The translations under genes and the position numbers were made by a program. This document shows, piece after piece, positions 25,448-32,992 of a stretch of DNA of 40,274 bases (position 1 is the stretch's first letter; every line of letters begins with the position of its first letter). The notes below the pieces were generated by a model, which was not told where the DNA came from, made no database searches, and saw nothing but the letters and a program-made list of their open reading frames with translations. Source of the DNA: Pelotomaculum sp. UBA3103 (GTDB lineage Bacteria; Bacillota; Desulfotomaculia; Desulfotomaculales; Pelotomaculaceae); contig DFAP01000024.1 in assembly GCA_002365855.1 (NCBI GenBank), positions 1 to 40,274 on the forward strand, given 5' to 3'.

Positions 25448-26422
25448 ATGAAAGAGGCCATATTGCGCCTGCTTAAGGAAAGCCGGACAGAGTATCTTTC
25501 CGGTGAGGAAATCTGCAGAACCCTGGATGTCTCCAGGACTGCCGTTTGGAAACACATCCAGTCCCTGCGGGAAAGCGGCTACGAGATCGAAGCGCGCCCC
25601 CGGGCAGGGTATACACTGACAGGTGTCCCTGACAGGCTTTACCCCGGGGAGATCCTGGACGGGCTCTCAACCCGGTTTCTGGGCAGGGAAATTTATTACT
25701 GTGACAGTGTGTCTACCACTAACGACCTGGCCAAGGAACTTGCGCGCAAAGGCGCCGGGGAGGGTTCCATGGTTGTGGCGGAAGAGCAGACGGGCGGCAA
25801 AGGTCGGTTGGGGCGGAAATGGTATGCCCCTAAATATAAAGGAATCTGGTTTACCTTGATCCTTCGTCCCCCTGTGACTCCTACCGAAGCCAACCAGGTA
25901 ACCATGATGGCGGCTATAGCAATCGCTACAGCGATTAAGAGGGAGACCGGGGTTTGGGCGGGTATAAAATGGCCCAACGACCTGCTGGTGGGAGGCAAAA
26001 AAGTGTGCGGCATCCTAACCGAACTGAGCGCCGAGATAGAAAGGATTAATTACATGGTGGTGGGCATAGGAATCAATGTGAACCAGGATGAAAAAGACTT
26101 ACCTGAAGAACTCCGGAAAAGCGCCACTTCGCTTAAAGTTGAGTCAGGCGGGAGTATATCACGGGTAAGGCTGATACAGGCTTCACTGACAGAGTTTGAA
26201 CGGTGGTACGGAATATGGCTTGAGCAGGGTTTTGACCCTGTCCTTGCCAGGTGGAAGGAAATGTCCGTTTCCTTGAACTGCCCCGTACATATAAACACCC
26301 CAACCAAGTCCTGGGACGGTTGGGCCGAGGATGTTGACAAGGACGGCGCGCTGCTCTTGCGCCTGCCCGGCGGGGAACTCCAGCGGCTGATTAGCGGGGA
26401 AGTATCTCTGCGTTTGTCGTAA
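25448..26422 (+). CDS. birA: Bifunctional biotin-protein ligase and biotin repressor
   Basis: BirA attaches biotin to carboxylases through biotinyl-AMP and, when loaded, represses biotin genes. The 324-residue protein has an N-terminal winged helix (SGEEICRTLDVSRTAVWKHI, residues 18-37), so it is the regulatory form. The ligase domain follows, with the biotin/ATP loop GGKGRLGRKW (117-126) and KWPNDLL (175-181). A small C-terminal SH3-like domain ends it. The start is ATG 25448, 6 nt after GAGGTG; an upstream GTG overlaps that site. Two matching operators, before this gene and before bioB, support its regulatory role. Confidence 0.96.
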   Translation: MKEAILRLLKESRTEYLSGEEICRTLDVSRTAVWKHIQSLRESGYEIEARPRAGYTLTGVPDRLYPGEILDGLSTRFLGREIYYCDSVSTTNDLAKELARKGAGEGSMVVAEEQTGGKGRLGRKWYAPKYKGIWFTLILRPPVTPTEANQVTMMAAIAIATAIKRETGVWAGIKWPNDLLVGGKKVCGILTELSAEIERINYMVVGIGINVNQDEKDLPEELRKSATSLKVESGGSISRVRLIQASLTEFERWYGIWLEQGFDPVLARWKEMSVSLNCPVHINTPTKSWDGWAEDVDKDGALLLRLPGGELQRLISGEVSLRLS

Positions 26423-26488
26423 AAGTCCGGATTTGCAAAAGAAATAACAAATAATTTTCTTATGTGTCATGGGTTTAAGCTGAAGTAG

Positions 26489-26494
26489 TATAAT
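26489..26494 (+). promoter_or_regulatory. -10 box upstream of bioB
   Basis: A perfect TATAAT lies 11 nt upstream of the second BirA operator; the -35 region (around 26464-26471) is poor. The operator would cover the transcription start. Confidence 0.45.
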
Positions 26495-26504
26495 TTTGCG
26501 GTTA

Positions 26505-26537
26505 TTGTTAACCCATAACCTTATTAGTGGTTGACAA
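26505..26537 (+). promoter_or_regulatory. BirA (biotin) operator upstream of bioB
   Basis: Left half TTGTTAACC (26505-26513) matches the consensus perfectly. The right half GGTTGACAA (26529-26537) has one change. The spacer is 15 nt. The same G-for-A change occurs in the right half of the birA operator. Confidence 0.85.
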
Positions 26538-26563
26538 ATATGCCTATTCAAGGAGGTGTTCTA

Positions 26564-27571
26564 GTGTTAAATTGGTTAGTTGACCAGATTTTATCAGGTA
26601 AGGAAATAACCTTTAATCAAGCGTTAGCCCTGGACAAGCTGGAAGACGACCAATTAAATGAACTTTTTTTAATGGCTTTACGGATAACCCTTTATTTCCA
26701 CGGCAACAGGGTTGATTTGTGCTCCATCATTAACGCTAAATCCGGCTGCTGTTCCGAGAATTGCGCTTTTTGTGCTCAATCTGTACACTATCACACAAAC
26801 ATACCTGCTTACCCTATCCTTTCAAAGGAAGTAGTTTTGAAAAACGCATATGAAATGGAATCAAAAGGAGCCCGTCGTTTTTCCCTGGTTACCAGCGGCA
26901 AAGGTGTTCAGGGCGGTGATTTTGAAAAAGTTATAGACATATATAAAATTCTCAGGCAAAAGACAGGCTTGAGCTTGTGTGCCTCATTAGGAATCATAGA
27001 CTATACCAAAGCTTGGAGATTAAAAGAAGCCGGGGTTTCCATGTACCACCACAATATAGAAACCTCCCGGAGCTTCTACTCTGAAGTATGTACCACCCAC
27101 ACCTTCGAAGACAGGTTAGAGACGATACGCTCGGCGAGAAAAGCCGGCCTTGATATCTGTTCAGGAGGTATTGTCGGATTGGGCGAAAATTGGGAGCAAC
27201 GGGTTGAAATGGCATTCCAGTTAAAAGAACTGGGAGTTGTGTCATTACCGGTAAACATTCTCACCCCAATTCCCGGAACACCCCTCTGGAACAAATCCGC
27301 TCCAGAACCCATGGAAATTCTTAAGACGGCAGCCATGTTTAGAATGGTTCTGCCGAGGGCCATTATCCGACTTTGTGGCGGCAGGGAATCCGCCTTGCGG
27401 AGCCTTCAGTCCGTTGCGTTTATGGCGGGAATTAACGGGATGCTAGTAGGTAACTACCTTACCACTACCGGCAGGGAGGTGGAGGACGACATGCAAATGC
27501 TAAAAGATTTGAAACTTGAGGTAACGCGACCCTTTAAACAAGATGGTCAATTACAAAATTGTGAGGAGTGA
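26564..27571 (+). CDS. bioB: Biotin synthase
   Basis: BioB is the radical SAM enzyme that inserts sulfur into dethiobiotin. The 335-residue protein has the SAM-cluster motif CSENCAFC (Cys63, 67, 70), with the preceding NRVDLCSIINAKSG. It also has the HNIETSRSFYSEVCTTHTF block, whose residues help bind the second cluster. I start at GTG 26564 because AAGGAGGTG at 26550-26558 is ideally spaced; the open frame further upstream runs through the BirA operator and is not coding. bioY starts 5 nt after the stop. No bioA, bioD or bioF is present in this window. Confidence 0.95.
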   Translation: MLNWLVDQILSGKEITFNQALALDKLEDDQLNELFLMALRITLYFHGNRVDLCSIINAKSGCCSENCAFCAQSVHYHTNIPAYPILSKEVVLKNAYEMESKGARRFSLVTSGKGVQGGDFEKVIDIYKILRQKTGLSLCASLGIIDYTKAWRLKEAGVSMYHHNIETSRSFYSEVCTTHTFEDRLETIRSARKAGLDICSGGIVGLGENWEQRVEMAFQLKELGVVSLPVNILTPIPGTPLWNKSAPEPMEILKTAAMFRMVLPRAIIRLCGGRESALRSLQSVAFMAGINGMLVGNYLTTTGREVEDDMQMLKDLKLEVTRPFKQDGQLQNCEE

Positions 27572-27576
27572 GGAGA

Positions 27577-28161
27577 ATGTCCAAGTTTTCTACCCGGGAT
27601 ATTACCTTAACGGCCATGTTTGCTTCCCTGGCAGTGGTGGCGGCCATGCTGGTGCGATATGCCGGGAGTATTGTTCCTTTCAGCTTGCTGCCTTTTGTTG
27701 TGATGCTGGCCGGGGGCATGCTGGGCGCCCGTCTTGGGGCTCTGAGCATAGTTGTTTACATCCTGCTGGGTCTAATTGGCCTTCCCGTGTTTGCCACGCC
27801 TCCTTTTGGCGGCCCGGCCTATGTGCTGCAGCCCACCTTCGGTTTCCTGCTTGGCTTTGCCGTGAGCGCTTACGTGATCGGAGCGCTGCTGAAAAACAGG
27901 GAAGAAAGTAGTTTTACCCGTTATTTCCTTTCTATGGCGGCGGGGATTTTGGTATATTACCTGATCGGTATTCCTTATCTCTATCTCATTTTAAAATTCT
28001 ACCTGGGCCAGGCAGTAACTATAGCGAAAGTTATAGCCATAGGCTTTACTCCATTTATCGCCCTTGACCTGGTCAAGGCAGCGGCAGCGGCAGCCCTGGT
28101 CAGGGCGGTTTCCAGGAGGCTGAACGCTTACGGTCTGGGAGACAAGAAAGAAGCAGTGTAA
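27577..28161 (+). CDS. bioY: Biotin transporter BioY (ECF-type substrate-binding component)
   Basis: BioY is the membrane substrate-capture protein for biotin, working with an ECF energy-coupling module or perhaps alone. The 194-residue protein is almost entirely hydrophobic, with about six membrane segments. It has the family features ALSIVVYILLGLIGLPVFA and GGPAYVLQPTFGFLLGF. The start is ATG 27577 with AGGAG 8 nt upstream (27564-27568). It is translated just after bioB and therefore should be under the same BirA operator. No ECF ATPase or EcfT gene is seen in the window. Confidence 0.93.
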   Translation: MSKFSTRDITLTAMFASLAVVAAMLVRYAGSIVPFSLLPFVVMLAGGMLGARLGALSIVVYILLGLIGLPVFATPPFGGPAYVLQPTFGFLLGFAVSAYVIGALLKNREESSFTRYFLSMAAGILVYYLIGIPYLYLILKFYLGQAVTIAKVIAIGFTPFIALDLVKAAAAAALVRAVSRRLNAYGLGDKKEAV

Positions 28162-28202
28162 GATCATGCCCTCGGCACGGAGGGTCAGTCACATGGCCTG
28201 CC

Positions 28203-28409
28203 TCACCCGGACTTAGGTCTTTGTTCTTTCTCCGGCTCGGGTTTTGGCGGATCCGCCTGTACATTTAAAGGCTCTTGAGCCGGCGGCGTGACATCCTGGC
28301 CGCCGGTTTTATTGTTGGCAGGTGATGGTAAAGGTGCAGCGAGTCCGGGGCTGCTTGTCCTATTTTTTGCCGAAAAAGGAATACAGACAATTATGGCGAA
28401 TAGTTTCAT
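28203..28409 (-). CDS. Possible small proline-rich protein, doubtful
   Basis: A 68-residue reverse-strand frame lies in the gap between bioY and the comFB-like gene. It begins MKLFAIIVC, a short hydrophobic N-terminus. It ends in a proline/lysine/glutamate-rich tail (PPKPEPEKEQRPKSG), which resembles real membrane-anchored small proteins. Against it: no ribosome binding site is seen, and a good forward-strand terminator hairpin lies inside the frame. I keep it only as a candidate. Confidence 0.2.
   Translation of the reverse strand: MKLFAIIVCIPFSAKNRTSSPGLAAPLPSPANNKTGGQDVTPPAQEPLNVQADPPKPEPEKEQRPKSG
28280..28313 (+). terminator. Probable terminator of bioB-bioY
   Basis: A perfect 8-bp GC stem CCGGCGGC/GCCGCCGG (28280-28287, 28299-28306), an 11-nt loop and the tail TTTTATTG, about 120 nt downstream of bioY. 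Confidence 0.55.
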
Positions 28410-28434
28410 ACTTTGAATAAGGGGGCTGGTTTCA

Positions 28435-28713
28435 ATGTTTCGACTGGTAAACGTCATGGAGGTTCTGGTCATGGAAACGGTTGAGGAGATCCTTAAGTCC
28501 AATAAAAATCTTTGCGACTGCCTCAGGTGCCAGCTTGACATGGCTGCAATCGCCCTGAACAAGCTGCCTACTAATTACGTTGTAACAACCGAGGGCGAGG
28601 TGCTGCTCAGGACCAATGCTTTAAAGCAGCAGTTCAAGGTTGACATTATCAGGGCTGCAACCGAGGCTCTCGAGGTCGTCGGCAAGCATCCTCACCATGC
28701 AAAAAACCAGTAG
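28435..28713 (+). CDS. ComFB-domain protein
   Basis: A 92-residue protein of the late-competence ComFB family. The pattern is clear: an N-terminal VMEVLVMETVEEIL helix, the CDCLRC cysteine cluster (Cys27, 29, 32) and DMAAIALNKLPTNYVV. The C-terminal helix ends in VGKHPHH. In Bacillus it is encoded in the comF operon with unknown function. ComFB proteins of cyanobacteria have been reported to bind cyclic dinucleotides, but I cannot tell whether this one does. It stands alone here, with no competence genes nearby. The ATG follows a G-rich site (GGGGG around 28419-28423). Confidence 0.82.
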   Translation: MFRLVNVMEVLVMETVEEILKSNKNLCDCLRCQLDMAAIALNKLPTNYVVTTEGEVLLRTNALKQQFKVDIIRAATEALEVVGKHPHHAKNQ

Positions 28714-28750
28714 GAACAGCGGGGCGCCTGGTCTGGACGGCACAATCATG

Positions 28751-28779
28751 TTGCGCCATCACAGCCTCTTTGGTAGAAT
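28751..28779 (+). promoter_or_regulatory. Weak promoter candidate for coaX-dusB
   Basis: TTGCGC, 17-nt spacer, TAGAAT, about 35 nt before the coaX start. Confidence 0.3.
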
Positions 28780-28814
28780 GATTTTAAATATTGCCGGAAA
28801 GCGGGGACGTATAC

Positions 28815-29585
28815 ATGATCCTGGTTTTTGACGTCGGTAACACCAATATCGTGCTGGGTGTTTTCAAGGGTACCCAATTGACGGCTAATTGGCGCCTGTC
28901 TACCAGCCGCTACAGGACATCAGATGAATATGGGATTATGCTCAGGGAGCTTTTTTCTTTTTCGGGTATTGAAATGAAGCTGGTTAGAGCTGTAGTCATT
29001 TCAACCGTGGTGCCCCCGCTGACTTTTACCCTGGAAAGGGTCAGCAGGAAGTATTTCAATCTTGTCCCACTGATAGTAGGCCCCGGAATGAAAACAGGGC
29101 TGTCGTTGAAAATGGAAAATCCCAGGGAAATTGGCGCTGACCGGATTGTCAATGCTGTTGCAGGACTTGAACTGTACGGCGGGCCGCTGATCATAGTAGA
29201 TTTTGGAACCGCCACTACTTTTTGCGCTATCAGCGCCAGGGGTGAGTATTTGGGCGGCGCCATAGCGCCGGGCGTGAGCATAGCCACGGAGGCGCTCTTT
29301 ACCCGTGCGGCCAAACTGCCACGGGTGGAAATTGTCAAGCCGCCTGCGGTGATCGGCAAAAATACTGTCAGCAGCATGCAGTCAGGTATATTTTATGGCT
29401 ACGTGGGTCAGGTGGATGAAATAGTTAGAAGGATGAAAAAAGAACTGGGCGAAAATACTAAAGTCGTGGCTACCGGCGGTCTGGCGGCCCTGTTCGCGCA
29501 GGAGAGCGAGCATATCGACCGGGTGGACCCCTATTTAACCCTAAATGGCCTGAGAATAATTTACGAGAGGAATGCGCAGAGGTGA
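28815..29585 (+). CDS. coaX: Type III pantothenate kinase
   Basis: CoaX phosphorylates pantothenate, the first step from pantothenate to CoA, so it continues the pathway made by panB, panC and panD. The 256-residue ASKHA-fold protein has the phosphate loop [10 protein letters not shown] (6-15), [11 protein letters not shown] and the DFGTATTF motif with the catalytic Asp. It also has the late ATGGLAALF block. ATG 28815 follows GGGG by 8 nt; the frame extends a few codons upstream. It overlaps dusB by 4 nt. The type III enzyme is not feedback-inhibited by CoA. Confidence 0.96.
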   Translation: MILVFDVGNTNIVLGVFKGTQLTANWRLSTSRYRTSDEYGIMLRELFSFSGIEMKLVRAVVISTVVPPLTFTLERVSRKYFNLVPLIVGPGMKTGLSLKMENPREIGADRIVNAVAGLELYGGPLIIVDFGTATTFCAISARGEYLGGAIAPGVSIATEALFTRAAKLPRVEIVKPPAVIGKNTVSSMQSGIFYGYVGQVDEIVRRMKKELGENTKVVATGGLAALFAQESEHIDRVDPYLTLNGLRIIYERNAQR

Positions 29586-30553
29586 GAATACGTTGCCTGC
29601 AACTGGACAACCCCGTTATTTCCGCTCCAATGGCTGGTGTAACGGATAAAGCTTTCCGGATACTAGCCAGGGAAGCTGGCTGCGGCCTGGTCTGCACCGA
29701 GATGGTGAGTGACCAGGCTCTTTTATATGGCAACGTCAAAACCTGCAGCCTTCTGGACGTATCTGGTGAAACCGGTCCCGTGAGTATGCAGATATTTGGG
29801 TCCAACCCGGAGTACATGGCCGCGGCTGCTGAGATTGCCGCCAGACGGGGGGCTGCTTTGATCGATATCAACATGGGCTGCCCTACTCCGAAAATTGTTA
29901 AAAACGGTGAAGGCTCCGCCCTGATGAAAGAGCCCCGGAAGGCGGCGGAAATAGTGAGCGCTGTTGCAAGCCGCGTGGATTTGCCCGTTACTGTAAAAAT
30001 ACGTAAGGGGTGGGATGAGGCTTCCGTAAACGCCGTGGAGTTCGCCCGGTCCGTGGCGGAGGCAGGAGCCGCCGCAGTTACGGTGCACGGGCGCACCCGC
30101 TCGCAATTTTACACCGGGAAAGCTGACTGGGAGATTATCGCTGCGGTTAAAAAAGCCGTAACTGTACCTGTTATCGGCAATGGTGACATCTGGACCCCGC
30201 AGGATGCCCTGTCCATGATGAAACTGACCGGTTGCGACGGGGTGATGATCGGCCGTGCCGCACTCGGAAACCCGTGGATATTTTCCCGCACTGTGCGTTT
30301 TTTAAAAACTGGTGAGCTGATGCCATTTCCCGCGCCAGGTGAGAGGGTCGCCACAGCTTTGAGGCACCTGGATCTGATGGTGGGGATTAAAGGAGAAAAA
30401 GTGGCGGTTTGGGAAATGAGAAAACATGCCGCCTGGTACGTGAAGGGCCTGCGCGGGGCAGCACGCTTGAGAGAGCAGGTGAACAGGGCCAGGTCGGTGG
30501 AGGAAGTCCGGAGCATCCTGCTGAGCCTTGAGCATATTCCTGACCACGGTTAA
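29582..30553 (+). CDS. dusB: tRNA-dihydrouridine synthase
   Basis: Dus enzymes reduce uridines in the tRNA D-loop with FMN and NADPH. The 323-residue protein has the FMN-binding [12 protein letters not shown] start, the catalytic cysteine in [13 protein letters not shown] (Cys100), [12 protein letters not shown] and GNGDI. A C-terminal helical domain begins near residue 245. Its GTG start overlaps the coaX stop codon (GTGA), so translation is coupled. In relatives, greA and lysS often follow; here 6.7 kb of signalling and metabolic genes intervene. Confidence 0.93.
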   Translation: MRIRCLQLDNPVISAPMAGVTDKAFRILAREAGCGLVCTEMVSDQALLYGNVKTCSLLDVSGETGPVSMQIFGSNPEYMAAAAEIAARRGAALIDINMGCPTPKIVKNGEGSALMKEPRKAAEIVSAVASRVDLPVTVKIRKGWDEASVNAVEFARSVAEAGAAAVTVHGRTRSQFYTGKADWEIIAAVKKAVTVPVIGNGDIWTPQDALSMMKLTGCDGVMIGRAALGNPWIFSRTVRFLKTGELMPFPAPGERVATALRHLDLMVGIKGEKVAVWEMRKHAAWYVKGLRGAARLREQVNRARSVEEVRSILLSLEHIPDHG

Positions 30554-30584
30554 ATTGATCGAAGAAGCGGCAAACTTGGTAAGT

Positions 30585-30988
30585 TCAGCCTGCCATTACA
30601 GGCTCATGGACAGAGGCTTTTCTGCCGGGACCACCCCAGATATTTGCCGCTTTTATAACTTCATCCAGGTCAAATGGCTTGGCGATAAATGTCTTATAAC
30701 AGTCTTTGGACGGGAAATCGTTCTGATCCGGAATGGAACCTGAAATAATGACAACCGGGATGTCCCTGAGCCTGGGCTGGGAACGCATGGTTTCGATCAG
30801 GGCTCGTCCACTCATACCAGGCATGTTAAGATCAACAAAGACTATTTCGCCGCCGGTTCTTTTGCGAGCTGTTCCAGCCCGGCCAGGGCATTGGGGACCG
30901 TGAAGACCCTGTGCCCCTCATCGCTTAAAGCGATTTTTAAAACCAGGGCAATATTGGGCTCGTCTTCGATAACCAGCACACGGGACAT
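30585..30988 (-). pseudogene. Response regulator (CheY-like receiver), interrupted by a frameshift
   Basis: Reading the reverse strand from ATG 30988 (AAGGAGG upstream) gives MSRVLVIEDEPNIALVLKIA with the acidic pair, but the frame stops after 48 codons at 30842-30844. The rest of the receiver continues in the -1 frame, with the phosphoacceptor in VFVDLNMPGMSG, the switch Ser in VVIISGS and the Lys in FIAKPFD. It ends at 30585. One extra A in the AAAA run (complement of 30860-30863) would restore a single 134-codon receiver. It may be a recent pseudogene, a sequencing error, or -1 slippage, since the GCA-AAA codons allow tRNA-Lys to re-pair. It lies beside the histidine kinase block. Confidence 0.75.
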
Positions 30989-31137
30989 TTAAAATACGCC
31001 TCCTTGTAACAAGTCCAAGTATTAATAATTTTAGCACAGGGCCTCGAGGAAAAATGTCGATCCCTGGTATAAAAATATATTTTTTATCAATCAGCTTGTA
31101 AACCGTAGATAAGCCGGTATTTTTTAGCCATAATTTT

Positions 31138-31165
31138 TTGTTTTTTTGTAAAATTTTCTTATAAA
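31138..31165 (+). promoter_or_regulatory. Candidate promoter of the KaiC/kinase block
   Basis: TTGTTT, 16-nt spacer, TATAAA within a very AT-rich 250-nt gap between the divergent response regulator and the KaiC block. A second possible -35 (CTGACA) lies near 31176. No gene is visible in the gap. Confidence 0.35.
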
Positions 31166-31240
31166 AAAAAAGATAACTGACAATTTTCTCGAATGTTAAA
31201 TATTGTGAAAATAAACTATCTCACGGAGGTCTCATAGTTA

Positions 31241-31603
31241 ATGTTTAAAGTAAAATTAGATATGTACAAAGAGATGGTCAGGGAGACATTCAGCTCCGTG
31301 GGGCAGGCCATCGGTACTCATGTCATGCTCCTGGTCGTAGAGCACGCCCTGTGGAAAGCCAGGCAAAAATACGAGGAAGCTGCCCTGATCGAGTTTTCGG
31401 AGGAAGGTGTGTCTTTTGACAGACTGGATAAATTGGACCCGGACAGGTCGGTTCAGGTAGTCCACGAATTTGTCATGTCCATCGTTGCCACCCTCGGACG
31501 CCTGGTTGGGATCCAGCTCGCCCGCCAGCTGACTGAACAACTGCAGGAAAAAACCGCTGATATGGAGGCGCATGATCTTGGAGAGAATTTCGACAGGTAT
31601 TAA
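31241..31603 (+). CDS. Small helical protein encoded upstream of and overlapping KaiC
   Basis: A 120-residue protein that I do not recognise. It has no signal peptide. It reads as long amphipathic helices (about residues 1-50 and 65-105), with one moderately hydrophobic stretch, FVMSIVATLGRLVGIQLA, near residues 77-94. It ends with a charged tail. The ATG follows CGGAGG (GGAGG about 15 nt upstream, so spacing is loose). Its last 32 nt overlap the start of the KaiC gene in another frame, which implies translational coupling and a joint role, for example as a partner or adaptor of KaiC. That role is inference from position only. Confidence 0.65.
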   Translation: MFKVKLDMYKEMVRETFSSVGQAIGTHVMLLVVEHALWKARQKYEEAALIEFSEEGVSFDRLDKLDPDRSVQVVHEFVMSIVATLGRLVGIQLARQLTEQLQEKTADMEAHDLGENFDRY

Positions 31604-32957
31604 CGAACTGGATGAAATGCTGTGCGGGGGTTACCCGGAGGGGTCAACCATCCTGATTGTGGGCCGCCCTGGCACGGGAAAGACTATTTTTGCCCACCAG
31701 ATGATGTTTCATAACGCCACTCCTGCAAAAAAAGCTATTTACCTGACAACGCTCGCGGAGCCTCAGGTAAAGGTGATGAGGTTTCAACAAGAATTAGACT
31801 TTTTCGATCACGCTAAATTTCAGAAGACGGTCATTTACCACGACCTCGGAAGCATTCTGCGCAGGCGGGGGTCATCCCAGTGCCTGGCATATATCAGCGA
31901 GCTTTTACAAAAGTATCAGCCGAGCTTGACCGTTGTTGACGCTGTCAAAAGTCTCGCCGACATGATTCCCTCTTTTACCGAGTTCCGCGAATTTCTCCTG
32001 GATTTGTCGCTTCGGCTGGCCACCTGGGGGTGCACCGCTCTTTTGCTGGGTGAATACTCAGAGGAGGATATCGAGGTCCGTCCGGAATGCGCCATCGCCG
32101 ATGGGATCGTCTACCTTTCCGGGACGGAGGAAGAAAAGAGGCAGAAGCGCTACCTGCGCATCATGAAGATGCGGGGGACCGGCTATGTGGGCGGGCAAGT
32201 AATGTATCTGATTTCGGAGAAAGGCCTGCAGATTTTCCCTCGCTTGAAACCAGAAGTCGGCATGCAGAGTTACGGGCTGTTTACGGATAGGATTTCAACC
32301 GGTCTGGCGGGACTGGACGAGATGACCGGCGGAGGCATAACAAGAGCCACCACTACTCTCTTGAGCGGCTCCTCGGGGACGGGCAAAACCGTGCTGGCGC
32401 TGCACTTTGCCTATGCGGGTTTGGTTGCCGGTGAAGCCGCGGTTTACGTTTCCTTCGAGGAAAACCCCGGTCAGCTCACCTCCAGCGCCCGAAGATTGGG
32501 CCTTGACCTGCAGCCGTACATAGACTCCGGACAATTTCACCTGCTCCACGTTTCCCCCATCGAGCTCGATGTGGATGAGCACACTTTTATTATCCAAAAG
32601 CTGGTTCGGGAGGCCGGCGCCTTGAGACTGGTCATTGATTCCATCTCGGCCTTCGAGATCGGCATGGCGGATAAAATTCAATATACCGATTTCATCTGGG
32701 CTTTATCCGACTATTTTAAAACCTGCGGGGTAAGCTTGCTGCTGACCCACGAGCTGCATGACTGGTCTCAGGCATCGGAAATAACAAGGCATGGTATTAG
32801 TTATTTGGCGGACAACCTGCTGCTGCTGCGGTTCCTGGAGCATGGCCTGGATGTGACGCGCTACCTGCGGGTGGTAAAAATGCGCGGCAGCGGCCACGTC
32901 ACCAAAATGCGGGAGCTGCGGATTGGCGACGGCGGGATGGAACTTTGCGAGGTTTAG
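31572..32957 (+). CDS. Double-domain KaiC-family ATPase
   Basis: KaiC-family proteins are RecA-like hexameric ATPases. The 461-residue protein has two tandem KaiC domains. Domain 1 (1-230) has Walker A GRPGTGKT (31-38); domain 2 (235-461) has GSSGTGKT (266-273) and the glutamate pair in SFEEN (296-297). In domain 1 the matching place reads TLAEP, with a single Glu. Walker B strands are LTVVDA and LRLVIDS, and each domain ends with a KMRGTG/KMRGSG turn. It is shorter than clock KaiC (about 519), lacking the C-terminal KaiA-binding tail, and no kaiA or kaiB is near. The following gene is a histidine kinase, so an output role in signalling is likely. Confidence 0.88.
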   Translation: MILERISTGINELDEMLCGGYPEGSTILIVGRPGTGKTIFAHQMMFHNATPAKKAIYLTTLAEPQVKVMRFQQELDFFDHAKFQKTVIYHDLGSILRRRGSSQCLAYISELLQKYQPSLTVVDAVKSLADMIPSFTEFREFLLDLSLRLATWGCTALLLGEYSEEDIEVRPECAIADGIVYLSGTEEEKRQKRYLRIMKMRGTGYVGGQVMYLISEKGLQIFPRLKPEVGMQSYGLFTDRISTGLAGLDEMTGGGITRATTTLLSGSSGTGKTVLALHFAYAGLVAGEAAVYVSFEENPGQLTSSARRLGLDLQPYIDSGQFHLLHVSPIELDVDEHTFIIQKLVREAGALRLVIDSISAFEIGMADKIQYTDFIWALSDYFKTCGVSLLLTHELHDWSQASEITRHGISYLADNLLLLRFLEHGLDVTRYLRVVKMRGSGHVTKMRELRIGDGGMELCEV

Positions 32958-32992
32958 CAGCATTGATCATGATTAGGCAGGGGGGGGTTGTT

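Noticed and set aside
26531..26563. Upstream start for bioB
   Set aside because: It would place coding sequence on the BirA operator; GTG 26564 has an excellent ribosome site.
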